From Myxococcales bacterium UBA1660 (GTDB lineage: Bacteria > Myxococcota_A > Polyangia > Polyangiales > Houyiibacteriaceae), in assembly GCA_002320815.1 (NCBI GenBank), contig DCLA01000123.1, forward strand, positions 21,960 through 85,959: a stretch of DNA of 64,000 nucleotides, read 5' to 3'. Positions 33,920-41,901 of the stretch are shown in pieces. The notes below the pieces were generated by a model. That model saw only the letters and a list, made by a program, of their open reading frames with translations, had not been told where the DNA came from and searched no databases. Numbering within the stretch: the stretch's first letter is position 1; each line of letters opens with the position of its first letter. The position numbers and the translations under genes were made by a program.

Positions 33920-34777
33920 TCACCGGAGCCGGTCGAGGCACCGAGTGACTCCCCGGAGGTAGCCCCGGCCGAAGAGGTTCACGTGCACCAGCAAGAAGTA
34001 GAGCTGGTAGAGCGGCACCCGCTCGGCGTGGCCGGGGGCCCGGGGGTGGACCTCGTCGTAGGCGGCGAAGACCCGGGGCCCGAAGCCCCCGAAGAGCTGC
34101 ATCATGGCCAGGTCGACCTCCCGGTGGCCGCCGTGGACCGCGGGGTCGATGAGCGCCGGGGTCCCCGCGGGGGTGCGATGGAGGTTGCCGCTCCAGAGGT
34201 CGCCGTGGAGGCGCGCCGGCGGTTCGGGCGGACCGACCCGGTGCGGGAGACTGGCGTAGAGACGCTCGAAGCGCTCACGCAGACCGCGGTCCGCGAGACC
34301 CTTTCGCTCCGCCATCGCGAGCTGGGGTTCGAGGCGTTGGTCCCGGTAGAAGGTGGCCCAGTCGTCCCGGGGCCCGTTGGGCTGCGGGAGGCGCCCGATG
34401 TAGTTGTCGTGGTCCAGGCCGAAGGTCCCCGGCGAGGACTGGTGGAGCCTCGCCAGCGCGCGCCCCAGGCGCTCGTCGAAGTCCGGGGGGCACGGGCCCG
34501 GCTCCATCAGCTCCAGCGCGAGAAAGCGTTCACCCACCGCCAGGACCTCGGGGATGCTCAGGTCGGGCACGGCGGGCTCGGCCAGGAAGGCCAAGCCGCG
34601 GGCCTCGGTGGCGAACATGTCCGCGGGGGCTCGGCCGTGGGTCTTCACGAAGACCCGGCGCCCATCGGCCAGGTCGGTGGCCCAGGCGTCGTTGATGTCC
34701 CCGCCCGCGAGGGCCCGGGTGCCGGCGACGCCAGCGCCCAGGGCTCGACCCACCGCCTCGGCGATCCCCGGATCCAC
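33920..34777 (-). CDS. Fructosamine kinase family protein
   Basis: A 285-residue small-molecule kinase of the fructosamine-3-kinase (FN3K) family. It has GGDINDAW, VFVKTH with the phosphate-binding Lys, the catalytic LHGDLWSGN and the metal site IDPAVHGGHREVDLAM. These enzymes phosphorylate ketoamines on glycated proteins or amines so that the sugar can be released. It is directly followed upstream by a low-MW tyrosine phosphatase gene (one base gap), a pairing found in many bacteria, where a phosphatase could remove the sugar phosphate. Confidence in the family is high; the substrate is inferred. Confidence 0.92.
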   Translation of the reverse strand: MDPGIAEAVGRALGAGVAGTRALAGGDINDAWATDLADGRRVFVKTHGRAPADMFATEARGLAFLAEPAVPDLSIPEVLAVGERFLALELMEPGPCPPDFDERLGRALARLHQSSPGTFGLDHDNYIGRLPQPNGPRDDWATFYRDQRLEPQLAMAERKGLADRGLRERFERLYASLPHRVGPPEPPARLHGDLWSGNLHRTPAGTPALIDPAVHGGHREVDLAMMQLFGGFGPRVFAAYDEVHPRAPGHAERVPLYQLYFLLVHVNLFGRGYLRGVTRCLDRLR

Positions 34778-34778
34778 G

Positions 34779-35256
<478 letters not shown>

Positions 35257-35264
<8 letters not shown>

Positions 35265-36123
35265 CGGCTTCTCCCTCGGTGGTGGCTTCTTCCGCGACGG
35301 CGTTGATCGCCCAGTCGTAGTCGTGGAAGCCGATGTCGGTGCGCTCGTTGCGGACCGTCTCGGCGTCCTCGCCCTCGAGGCGGTCGGCGACGAAGGTGCG
35401 CACGCCCTCGGTCCCGCCGAAGTCGTTGGCGAACCACTCGAAGAGCCGGCTCACCTTCACGCGGCGACCGCTGACCTCGGTGGTGGCGCGCACGTAGTCC
35501 TCGGCGGCCGTGGCGAGGGCGCCCTCGATGTTCGCCGCGGTGTAGGCGTGGGTGCCCAGGGGCGGGCAGCTCTTAGAGGCGCAGTTCACCACGAAGTGGA
35601 TCCGCGGCTCGGCGAAGCGCTCGCTGCGGATCACGTCGTTCTCCAGCGCGTTGAGCGTGCGGGTCTCGCCGGCGACCTGGTGCTCGATGCTGTCGAAGAA
35701 GCCCGGCACGCGCATCACGCCCTCGATGGGCCAGCGCTCCAGGACCGCGGTCACCGTGAGCGCGTTGTAGGCGTTCACGTAGAAGGCCAGCGCTTCGTTC
35801 TTCTCCCAGTCGGTGTCCTCGGCGGCGCCGACCTGGTCCACGTAGCGCGCCAGGGCCGCCCTGTCGGCCTCGTTGGCCTTCAGCGCCTCGTAGCGGAAGC
35901 CCTCGTCGGTCACGTAGGTGCTCACGAGGGTCTCCCAGTCCGCCGGATCCGGCGGGTGGGTCGCCACCGGGGCGGCCCCGCGGCTCGCCGGGGCTTCCCG
36001 GGTCCCTGCGGCCGCCGCGGCTTCGGTCGCCGGGGTCTCGCCGCTGGTGGCTTCGGGTTCCACCGGTTCCGAGGGGCCGTCGCAGGCGGCGTGGAGAGCG
36101 AGGAGGCAGAGGAACGTACGCAT
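35257..36123 (-). CDS. DUF547 domain lipoprotein
   Basis: A 288-residue lipoprotein. The signal MRTFLCLLALHAAC ends in a lipobox Cys; a Pro/Glu/Ala-rich linker of about 50 residues follows. The domain carries the DUF547 motifs: NEALAFYVNAYNALT, VPGFFDSIEHQVAG, LNALENDVIR, IHFVVNCASKSCPPL and KVSRLFEWFANDFGG. The Cys-containing SCPPL motif is characteristic of the family, whose function is unknown although a transglutaminase/papain-like fold has been suggested. ATG 36123 is preceded by a TACCGT box nine bases upstream. Confidence 0.88.
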
Positions 36124-36132
36124 GCGGGCTCT

Positions 36133-36138
36133 ACGGTA
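36133..36138 (-). promoter_or_regulatory. -10-like box of the DUF547 operon
   Basis: TACCGT on the minus strand, nine bases before the DUF547 ATG, with no Shine-Dalgarno between. It is one of the clearest examples of the leaderless-type arrangement here. Confidence 0.45.
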
Positions 36139-36164
36139 CCGGCTCGCGGCCGTTAGCGGAGGGG

Positions 36165-37709
36165 TCAATCGGTCACGTGGACGCGGCTGGCCCGGAAGCC
36201 GGTGCGCTGCGTGTTCACGCCGTGCCAGCCCTCGGGGACCACCGGCCAGGTCTCCTGGAAGACCCGGTGCGCGTCGGCCGGGGCCAGGTTCACGCAGCCG
36301 TGGCTCCTCTGGAGGCCGAAGCGGTTGTGCCAGAAGGCGGTGTGGAGGGCGAAGCTGCCCTCGAAGTACTGGGTCCAGGGCACGTCCTGGATCCGGTAGC
36401 TGTCGTCGCCGGCGTCCGGGCCGAGGTTGGCCATGGTGTCGGTGACCATCTTCTTCTGGATGGAGAAGGTGCCCGTCGGCGTGGCGTGCTCGCTGAGGCC
36501 GGAGCTGACCAGGGTGGCGTAGACGGGGGTGGCCCCGCGATAGATCACCAGGGTCTGGGCGCCGAGGTCCACGTGGATCCAGGGCTCGTCGTCTTCGACC
36601 TCGAAGGGCGGCTCGATGGCTTCGGCGAGGGTGAGGAACCAGTCCCGGGCGTAGCGAGGGCCGTCCCAGGCGTCGCTCTCGAAGCGGTGATAGAAGTGGT
36701 CGCCCATGCGGACCCGCTCCACCCAGCTCTCGGGGATGGTGTGGCGCTCGATGACCTCCGACTCCTCGTCGTTGTTGAAGCGGTGGGAGCCGTCGGCGCG
36801 CTCGGTGTGGATGAGGGGGCGAACGGTGCGGATCACGAAGGGCAGGGGGAGGTGCAGCCCCTCCTCGCCCTCGGGCGCGAGGTCGACGCCGTGGAAGTCG
36901 CTGCCCGAGCGCTCCTCGAGCTGGGCTTCCTTCACGTAGCCGCCGCCGGTGGTCCGCACGAAGCGTCGCCGCGAGCGCACCTGGACGTCGGTCGCCGCCA
37001 CGTAGAAGTTCCGGTTGAGGAAGCGCGCGATGGCCGCGTGGACCCGCGGCTCACCGGGCCCGAGCTCGCCAGCGAGGAGCCGCTCGGCGCGCCGGTCCTG
37101 GTCGGCGTCGAGCATCTCCAGGTAGCGCTCCGAGAAGGCCAGCGCCGAGCGCTGCTGATCCCGCGAGGGGAGCTGGTGGTACTGGGGCACCATCCGGTCC
37201 TTCACCAGATAGTAGGCGTAGGGCATCGTCGCCTCGCGGTCGGCGGGCGGTACGGGCTCCTCGCCTTCGGGCCCCGAGGGCGGCTCCTCGCCGACCACGA
37301 TCCCCTCGCCCGCGCAGGCCCAGCCTCGAGGCGCGACCTGGTGCCAGCCGCTGTTGCAGGTGGCGGTGGTCTCCTTCTCGCGCTTCAGTCGAATCCGCTC
37401 GCCCCAGCGGAGCCAGCCGATGGTCAGCGACTCGGGGTCGGGGCTCTCGTGGATCTGCACGCTGGGCCGGTCCACCAGCCCATGCAGCGGGAACTCCCGG
37501 TCCAGCGCCTCCGCGCGAGCCCGGCGGGTCTCCTCGGACGCCGCGGCCTCCGAGACGCGCTCGAGATCTTCCACCGAGGGCGCCCCGTCGGCGGCGTCGC
37601 TCGCCTCGGTCTCGCCCGACGCCGATCCGTCGTCGTCGCCGCAGCCGAGCGGGACGATGGAGGCGGCCAGCGCGGCCGCGAGCAGGGTGCTTCGCTTCAG
37701 CCAATCCAT
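36165..37709 (-). CDS. L,D-transpeptidase (YkuD) lipoprotein
   Basis: A 514-residue lipoprotein. The signal (LLAAALAASIVPLGC) and acidic linker are followed by a central region with SH3-like features (HESPDPESLTIGWLRWGERIRL) and a C-terminal YkuD domain at ~360-500. The active site is complete: HTAFWHNRFG upstream of SHGCVNLAPADA, with the catalytic Cys in SHGC. LDTs make 3-3 peptidoglycan cross-links or attach lipoproteins to the wall. The gene has its own promoter region in the 205-base gap to the divergent kinase. The domain order, with a long central region, is longer than typical YkuD proteins of about 300 residues. Confidence 0.9.
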   Translation of the reverse strand: MDWLKRSTLLAAALAASIVPLGCGDDDGSASGETEASDAADGAPSVEDLERVSEAAASEETRRARAEALDREFPLHGLVDRPSVQIHESPDPESLTIGWLRWGERIRLKREKETTATCNSGWHQVAPRGWACAGEGIVVGEEPPSGPEGEEPVPPADREATMPYAYYLVKDRMVPQYHQLPSRDQQRSALAFSERYLEMLDADQDRRAERLLAGELGPGEPRVHAAIARFLNRNFYVAATDVQVRSRRRFVRTTGGGYVKEAQLEERSGSDFHGVDLAPEGEEGLHLPLPFVIRTVRPLIHTERADGSHRFNNDEESEVIERHTIPESWVERVRMGDHFYHRFESDAWDGPRYARDWFLTLAEAIEPPFEVEDDEPWIHVDLGAQTLVIYRGATPVYATLVSSGLSEHATPTGTFSIQKKMVTDTMANLGPDAGDDSYRIQDVPWTQYFEGSFALHTAFWHNRFGLQRSHGCVNLAPADAHRVFQETWPVVPEGWHGVNTQRTGFRASRVHVTD

Positions 37710-37818
37710 TCGAGCGCCAAGGGTGGAGGCTCGGTCCGGATCGCGCAAACGCCCCACCCCGAGACCGAAGATCGCACCCCTGCGGACTGGCGTCCCCAGG
37801 TGAGCGACACTCGCTAAA

Positions 37819-37864
37819 CCCCCGTGGGGGAGCGATTTTTGCCTCGACTCTACCCAAAGTGGGT
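37819..37864. promoter_or_regulatory. Short inverted repeats in the transpeptidase/kinase divergent region
   Basis: A perfect CCCCC-GT-GGGGG hairpin at 37819-37830 followed by ...ATTTTT, then ACCCA-AAG-TGGGT at 37852-37864, lie 23-80 bases upstream of the sigma-54-type promoter. They could be an enhancer-type activator site for it or operators for the divergent gene. The role is an inference. Confidence 0.35.
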
Positions 37865-37886
37865 TAGAACGATGGCACCCACATGG

Positions 37887-37902
37887 TGGCACTCCCTTTG
37901 CT
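37887..37902 (+). promoter_or_regulatory. Sigma-54 promoter (-24/-12) of the kinase gene
   Basis: TGGCAC at 37887-37892, five bases, then TTGCT at 37898-37902: an exact match to the TGGCAC-N5-TTGCW consensus. The invariant GG and GC dinucleotides have correct spacing. The -12 GC at 37900-37901 predicts a transcription start near 37912-37914, immediately before the GTG at 37915, so the message would have almost no leader. Sigma-54 control would require a bEBP activator, none of which with an intact GAFTGA motif is encoded in this window. Confidence 0.72.
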
Positions 37903-37914
37903 TAAAGCTGGCGC

Positions 37915-39318
37915 GTGGACGATCTTCCTTGGGTGACCTTTCGGTCTCGAGCCGCTGTCGCGGGTCCCATCATCGCTCCGCGCGTCGCCGCGCTCCTGGA
38001 GCTCCCGGGCGTGCGCGCGGCGTATCTCGACGCGGGGGGCAGCGCGACGCTGCTCCAGAACATCGGCCTCACCGGCTGGGTGGGCCTCGACGAGTACACG
38101 CCCATCCTGGACGCGGCCCTGCGCGTGCTCGGCCGGGACGAGATCCTCGCCATCTCCCGGAAGGTCATGGTCCGCTCCGTCGAGCAGGGTCGTCTGGCGA
38201 TGGTCCCCCTGGCCGGGGCGCCCCTCGAGGCCCTGCAGACCAGCGCGCCGCTCTATTGGCAGGCGTCCTTCCGGAACGCCGGCAAGCTCCAGGTCCGCGC
38301 CGAGGACGGCGAGATCCGCATCGAGGTCCTCGATCCTCCGCCGCAGCTCCGCAGCTCCCGCGGTTGGCGTACGTCGCTCACCGGGTCGATTCTGGGGGTC
38401 CTCGACGCGATGGGCGCCGCCGGCACGGTGACCGTGGACGACGCCGACGAGCGGGTGGTGTGGACCGTCACCGGCCGCGCGCCCGGCTCCCAGCCCGAGG
38501 CCAGCGACGCCATCGCCTCCGGCGCGTGGACCCCGCCCCTCGCGCCGCCCGCGCCGGGCGACGTCCTCCTCGGGCGCTACACCCTGATGCAGCCCATCGG
38601 GCAGGGCGGCTACGGGACGGTGTGGCGGGCGACCGACCAGCGGCTCGGACGCGAGGTGGCCATCAAGCGACTCACCGAGACGGTGGACCGCACCGCGTTC
38701 GGCGGCCTGGTGCGCGAGGCCGAGATCCTCGGCGAGCTGCGGACGCCGCACATCGTGCGCCTCTTCGACCTCGACGTGCCCGCCGATGGGCACCCGCTCC
38801 TGGTCCTCGAGCTCCTCAAGGGGATCCCGGTGGCCGCGATGGCCCACGAGGCCAACTCCTGGCGCATCGTCCGCTTCGTGGCGTCGGGCGCCCTCCTGGG
38901 GCTCGCGGCGGCCCACGAGGTGGGGATCGTCCACGGCGACGTGAAGCCCTCCAACCTCTTCCTCACGGCCTACGGCTCGGAGCGCCTGGTGAAGGTTCTC
39001 GACTTCGGGCTCGCCGGGTTGGTGTCCGAGAACGCGCGGGGGATGACCGCCGGCTACTTCGCGCCCGAGGCGCGGGAGTCGCGGACCCTGACGGCGGCGA
39101 TGGACGTCTTCGCGCTGGGGGTGAGCCTCCATCGGCTGGCCACCGGCCGGCACCCCAGCCGAACCCCCGACCCCCGCCGGCTCATCCGGGCCGGGCTCCC
39201 CACGGAGGCCATCGAGTTCATCCAGCGGGCCTTGGCCCCGGATCCGGCGGAGCGCTTCGCCGACGCGCGGGCGATGCTCGACGCGCTCCAAGAGCTGCCG
39301 CTGGCGGGCGAGGGCTGA
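37915..39318 (+). CDS. Serine/threonine kinase with an N-terminal sensor-like domain (non-RD)
   Basis: A 467-residue cytoplasmic protein. Residues ~1-185 form a domain I cannot name with certainty; its length, Gly/Leu pattern (LELPGVRAAYL, ILDAALRVLGRDEILAIS) and position recall the DUF2378-type domains of myxobacteria. Residues ~218-465 are a Hanks kinase: GQGGYGTVW, VAIKRL, VHGDVKPSNLF, VLDFGLAG and YFAPEA. The catalytic motif reads HGD rather than HRD, so the kinase is non-RD and need not be activated by activation-loop phosphorylation. GTG 37915 falls at the predicted start of the sigma-54 transcript; a second GTG at 37933 would suit a short leader. It is convergent with the CxGx-repeat lipoprotein. 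Confidence 0.85.
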   Translation: MDDLPWVTFRSRAAVAGPIIAPRVAALLELPGVRAAYLDAGGSATLLQNIGLTGWVGLDEYTPILDAALRVLGRDEILAISRKVMVRSVEQGRLAMVPLAGAPLEALQTSAPLYWQASFRNAGKLQVRAEDGEIRIEVLDPPPQLRSSRGWRTSLTGSILGVLDAMGAAGTVTVDDADERVVWTVTGRAPGSQPEASDAIASGAWTPPLAPPAPGDVLLGRYTLMQPIGQGGYGTVWRATDQRLGREVAIKRLTETVDRTAFGGLVREAEILGELRTPHIVRLFDLDVPADGHPLLVLELLKGIPVAAMAHEANSWRIVRFVASGALLGLAAAHEVGIVHGDVKPSNLFLTAYGSERLVKVLDFGLAGLVSENARGMTAGYFAPEARESRTLTAAMDVFALGVSLHRLATGRHPSRTPDPRRLIRAGLPTEAIEFIQRALAPDPAERFADARAMLDALQELPLAGEG

Positions 39319-39326
39319 CGGAACGC

Positions 39327-39360
39327 GAACGGGCGGAGCGCTCGCGCGCCCCGCCCGCTC
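39327..39360. terminator. Hairpin terminator between convergent genes
   Basis: A 15-bp imperfect stem, GAACGGGCGGAGCGC at 39327-39341 with GCGCCCCGCCCGCTC at 39346-39360 (two mismatches that become wobble pairs on the other strand), and a 4-base loop. It lies between the convergent kinase and lipoprotein genes. Confidence 0.65.
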
Positions 39361-39378
39361 ATCGAACCTCGGCTGGGT

Positions 39379-40512
39379 TCAGCCGCCGCTGGCGCTCGCC
39401 GAGGCGCTGACCTCGACGGAGACGCTCACGCTGACCTCGAAGCTGGCCACCGCGTCGAGGGCGGCGTCGGCCGCGGCCACGAGGCAGAGGGTCGCCTGGG
39501 CGCCGGCGCTCTCGAGATCCCGGGCGGTCTGGACCACGTCACGGGCGGCCTGGGCGCCGGCCTCGATGCGCGCGGTGAGCGAGAGGAAGCGCGGCCAGTG
39601 GAGCTGGATCGCGCGGGCGAGACCGGCGACCTCGCCGCTGGCGTCGCCGTCGATGGTGACGGTGACCCGGGGCTCGGTGCACTCGATGTCGGCGCTGAGC
39701 TCGGCGTCGCAGGCGGCCTCGCACTCGGCGCTGGCGTTCACGTCGGCGGAGCCGTCGCAGCGGGGCTCCTGGAACTCGACGTCACAGGAACCGGAGCAGG
39801 TGCCCTCGCAGGAGCCGCTGATCTCGGCGGTGCAGGAGCCGGAGCAGGAGCCCTCGCAGGTGGCGGAGCAGGAGCCCATGCAGGTGCCGTCGCAGGTGCC
39901 CACGCAGTTGCCCTCGCCGTCGGTGGCCGAGCAGGTGCCATCGCAGACGCCGGTGCAGGTGCCGGAGCAGGAACCCTCGCAGGTGCCCGAGCACTCGCCG
40001 GTGCACGTGGCGCTGCCCTCGACGGTGCAGGAGCCGGAGCACTCGCCGGAGCAGGAGCCGGAGAGCTCGCCGCCCTCGCACATGACCATGGCGTTGGCTT
40101 CGACGTTCACGTCGCACTCGGCGGCGCAGGACGCGTAGGCGTCGACGTCCACGGTGCAGACGGCGGGCTCGTAGTCGATGGTGACCGTGACCTCGGCCTC
40201 GGCGAGGATCCGCTCGATCTCGGTGGCGACGGCGCCGCAGGTGGCCTCGCGCTGGGTCTGGTCGCCGGTGGGGGCCGGCGGGGTGACGTCCAGCTCGTCG
40301 GCCAGGTCGTTGCAGATCTCTTCGAGGTCGGAGGCGAAGCCATCCGCCTGGGCGGTCAGCCGGGCCACGGCGTCGAGGACCGCGGCGGCCTTCACGGCCG
40401 GGCCGTCGGTGCCGAGGTCACCGCAACCGGCGGGGAGCTCTCCGTCTTCACCGGGGCAACCGGCGAGCATGGCGGCCACGAGGCCGAGGGACATCCAAGA
40501 CAAGCGTTTCAT
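39379..40512 (-). CDS. Lipoprotein with CxGx tetrapeptide repeat
   Basis: A 377-residue lipoprotein (signal LGLVAAMLAGC, Cys19). Residues ~145-243 hold 21 Cys, mostly spaced every four residues as C-x-G-x (for example CSGECSGSC, CTGVCDGTC, CMGSCSATCEGSCSGSC). Glycine is nearly invariant at position 3. The flanks are helical and Ala-rich with acidic segments; the C-terminus is Ser/Ala-rich. Such regular Cys spacing suggests a disulfide ladder of a small solenoid, or a metal-binding surface, but this is an inference. It has a good ribosome-binding site (AGGAG) before ATG 40512. Confidence 0.78.
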   Translation of the reverse strand: MKRLSWMSLGLVAAMLAGCPGEDGELPAGCGDLGTDGPAVKAAAVLDAVARLTAQADGFASDLEEICNDLADELDVTPPAPTGDQTQREATCGAVATEIERILAEAEVTVTIDYEPAVCTVDVDAYASCAAECDVNVEANAMVMCEGGELSGSCSGECSGSCTVEGSATCTGECSGTCEGSCSGTCTGVCDGTCSATDGEGNCVGTCDGTCMGSCSATCEGSCSGSCTAEISGSCEGTCSGSCDVEFQEPRCDGSADVNASAECEAACDAELSADIECTEPRVTVTIDGDASGEVAGLARAIQLHWPRFLSLTARIEAGAQAARDVVQTARDLESAGAQATLCLVAAADAALDAVASFEVSVSVSVEVSASASASGG

Positions 40513-40686
40513 CGATTCTTTTCTCCTGATGGGGGCGTCTCCCGCCCGCGGGCGCCTCTCTAGGGCCCGTCCTGGGGGTTGGCCACGCCGAATGGTCAGC
40601 AGTGTGCCGCCATCGACGGTCCAGGTCCCGGCGAGATTCGAACGGTGACCAACGGAGGTGGCCGCGCGGCGGGCTCGGAGGCCCGC

Positions 40687-41901
40687 TCAGTCCACGCGCG
40701 TGGTCTCGATGGGGTGCTCGGCGGCGGTCTCCCAGGGGACCTCGGGCCACCAGGGCGCGATGACCGGGGTGGTGGCCGGCTCGATGCTCTCGCCGGGCCG
40801 CGGCGTCAGCAGGGTCACGTCGGCGGCTCGGGCGGCCACCCGGGTGCGCTCCACGGGCTCGGTCCACCCGTGGTAGGCGAGGTCGAAGAGGCCCCAGTGG
40901 ATGGGGATCATCGTCTCGCCGCGGACCCACTGGTGGGCGCGGACGGCGTTCTCGGGGCCCAGATGCCAGTCGGGCCAGGCCCGGTCGTAGGCGCCGACCT
41001 CGATCATGGTCACGTCGAAGGGCCCCAGCCGCTCGCCGATCTCCCGCATGCCGCGGAAGAGCCCGGTGTCCCCGCTGAAGTACACCCGATGCAGCGGCCC
41101 CAGGAGCGCGTAGCCGGCCCACAGGGTGCCGTTCTGGTCCAGCACCTGGCGGCCCGAGGCGTGCCGCGACGGGACGCACACCAGCTCGACGCGCTCGTCG
41201 AGGGCGTGGCGGTCCCACCAGTCCAAGGCGACGATGCGATCCGCGGGGACCCCCCAATACGCCAGGTGGGCTCCGACACCGAGGGGCACGACGAAGGTGG
41301 TGTCCCACTCGCGGATCGCCTCGATGGTGGGCATGTCCAGGTGGTCGTAGTGGTCGTGGGAGATGAGGACCGCGTCGATCTCGGGGAGGTCTTCCAGGGC
41401 GATGGGCGGTGGGTACCAGCGCTGGGGGCCGATCCACGTGAGCGGCGAGCTGCGCTCGCCCCAGACGGGATCGGTGAGGATCACCAGCCCGTCGAGCTCG
41501 ATGAGCAGGGTGCTGTGGCCGAGCCAGGTGATGCGCAGGCCGGACGGCGGCGGCTCGGCGAAGGAGGCGGGCTCCGGCTCCACGATGGGCAGCGGATCCT
41601 CGGGGACGGCGTAGGCGCTCTTGCCGAAGGCGCCGGTGAGCATCCCCCAGACGTCGTTGTCCAGCGGGTCCGGGTTGGCGAAGACGCCGTCGTCCCACTG
41701 GGGGCTGGCCTCCATCGCCGCGCGCCGATCGCCTTCGGCCGCGTCACCGAAGGCGCGCCAGCCGCTCACCAGCACCACCACGAGCAGGATCGCCAGGAGG
41801 CCGAAGAACACCGCCAGGACCCGCCGGGTCCGGCGGAAGCGCTTGGGCGTCTCGGCGCCCTCGGCGCCTTTCGGTCGCGCGGGCTCCGCCGGCTCAGACA
41901 C
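40687..41901 (-). CDS. Membrane-anchored metallo-beta-lactamase-fold hydrolase (NAPE-PLD/UlaG-like)
   Basis: A 404-residue protein with one membrane helix near residues 30-50 (VLAVFFGLLAILLVVVLVSG) after a basic stretch (RFRRTRR), then an MBL domain. It has ITWLGHSTLLIELDG, LTDPVW, the metal motif SHDHYDHLD, HASGRQ, YFSGDTG and IHWGLFDLAYHGW near the C-terminus. The layout matches bacterial NAPE-PLD-like and UlaG-type hydrolases that cleave phosphodiester or related bonds; the substrate is unknown. Its start overlaps the transporter gene by eight bases, so the two are co-translated. Confidence 0.9.
   Translation of the reverse strand: MSEPAEPARPKGAEGAETPKRFRRTRRVLAVFFGLLAILLVVVLVSGWRAFGDAAEGDRRAAMEASPQWDDGVFANPDPLDNDVWGMLTGAFGKSAYAVPEDPLPIVEPEPASFAEPPPSGLRITWLGHSTLLIELDGLVILTDPVWGERSSPLTWIGPQRWYPPPIALEDLPEIDAVLISHDHYDHLDMPTIEAIREWDTTFVVPLGVGAHLAYWGVPADRIVALDWWDRHALDERVELVCVPSRHASGRQVLDQNGTLWAGYALLGPLHRVYFSGDTGLFRGMREIGERLGPFDVTMIEVGAYDRAWPDWHLGPENAVRAHQWVRGETMIPIHWGLFDLAYHGWTEPVERTRVAARAADVTLLTPRPGESIEPATTPVIAPWWPEVPWETAAEHPIETTRVD

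Noticed and set aside
39379..40512. CxGx repeat as a CRISPR-like or DNA-level repeat
   Set aside because: The DNA units are 12 bases, irregular and in frame; the regularity is at protein level, and no spacer structure is present.
40630..40660. GATTCGAAC segment resembling a tRNA T-loop on the minus strand
   Set aside because: The flanking bases do not form a T-stem, and no matching acceptor or D-arm lies at the expected distance, so a tRNA cannot be supported.
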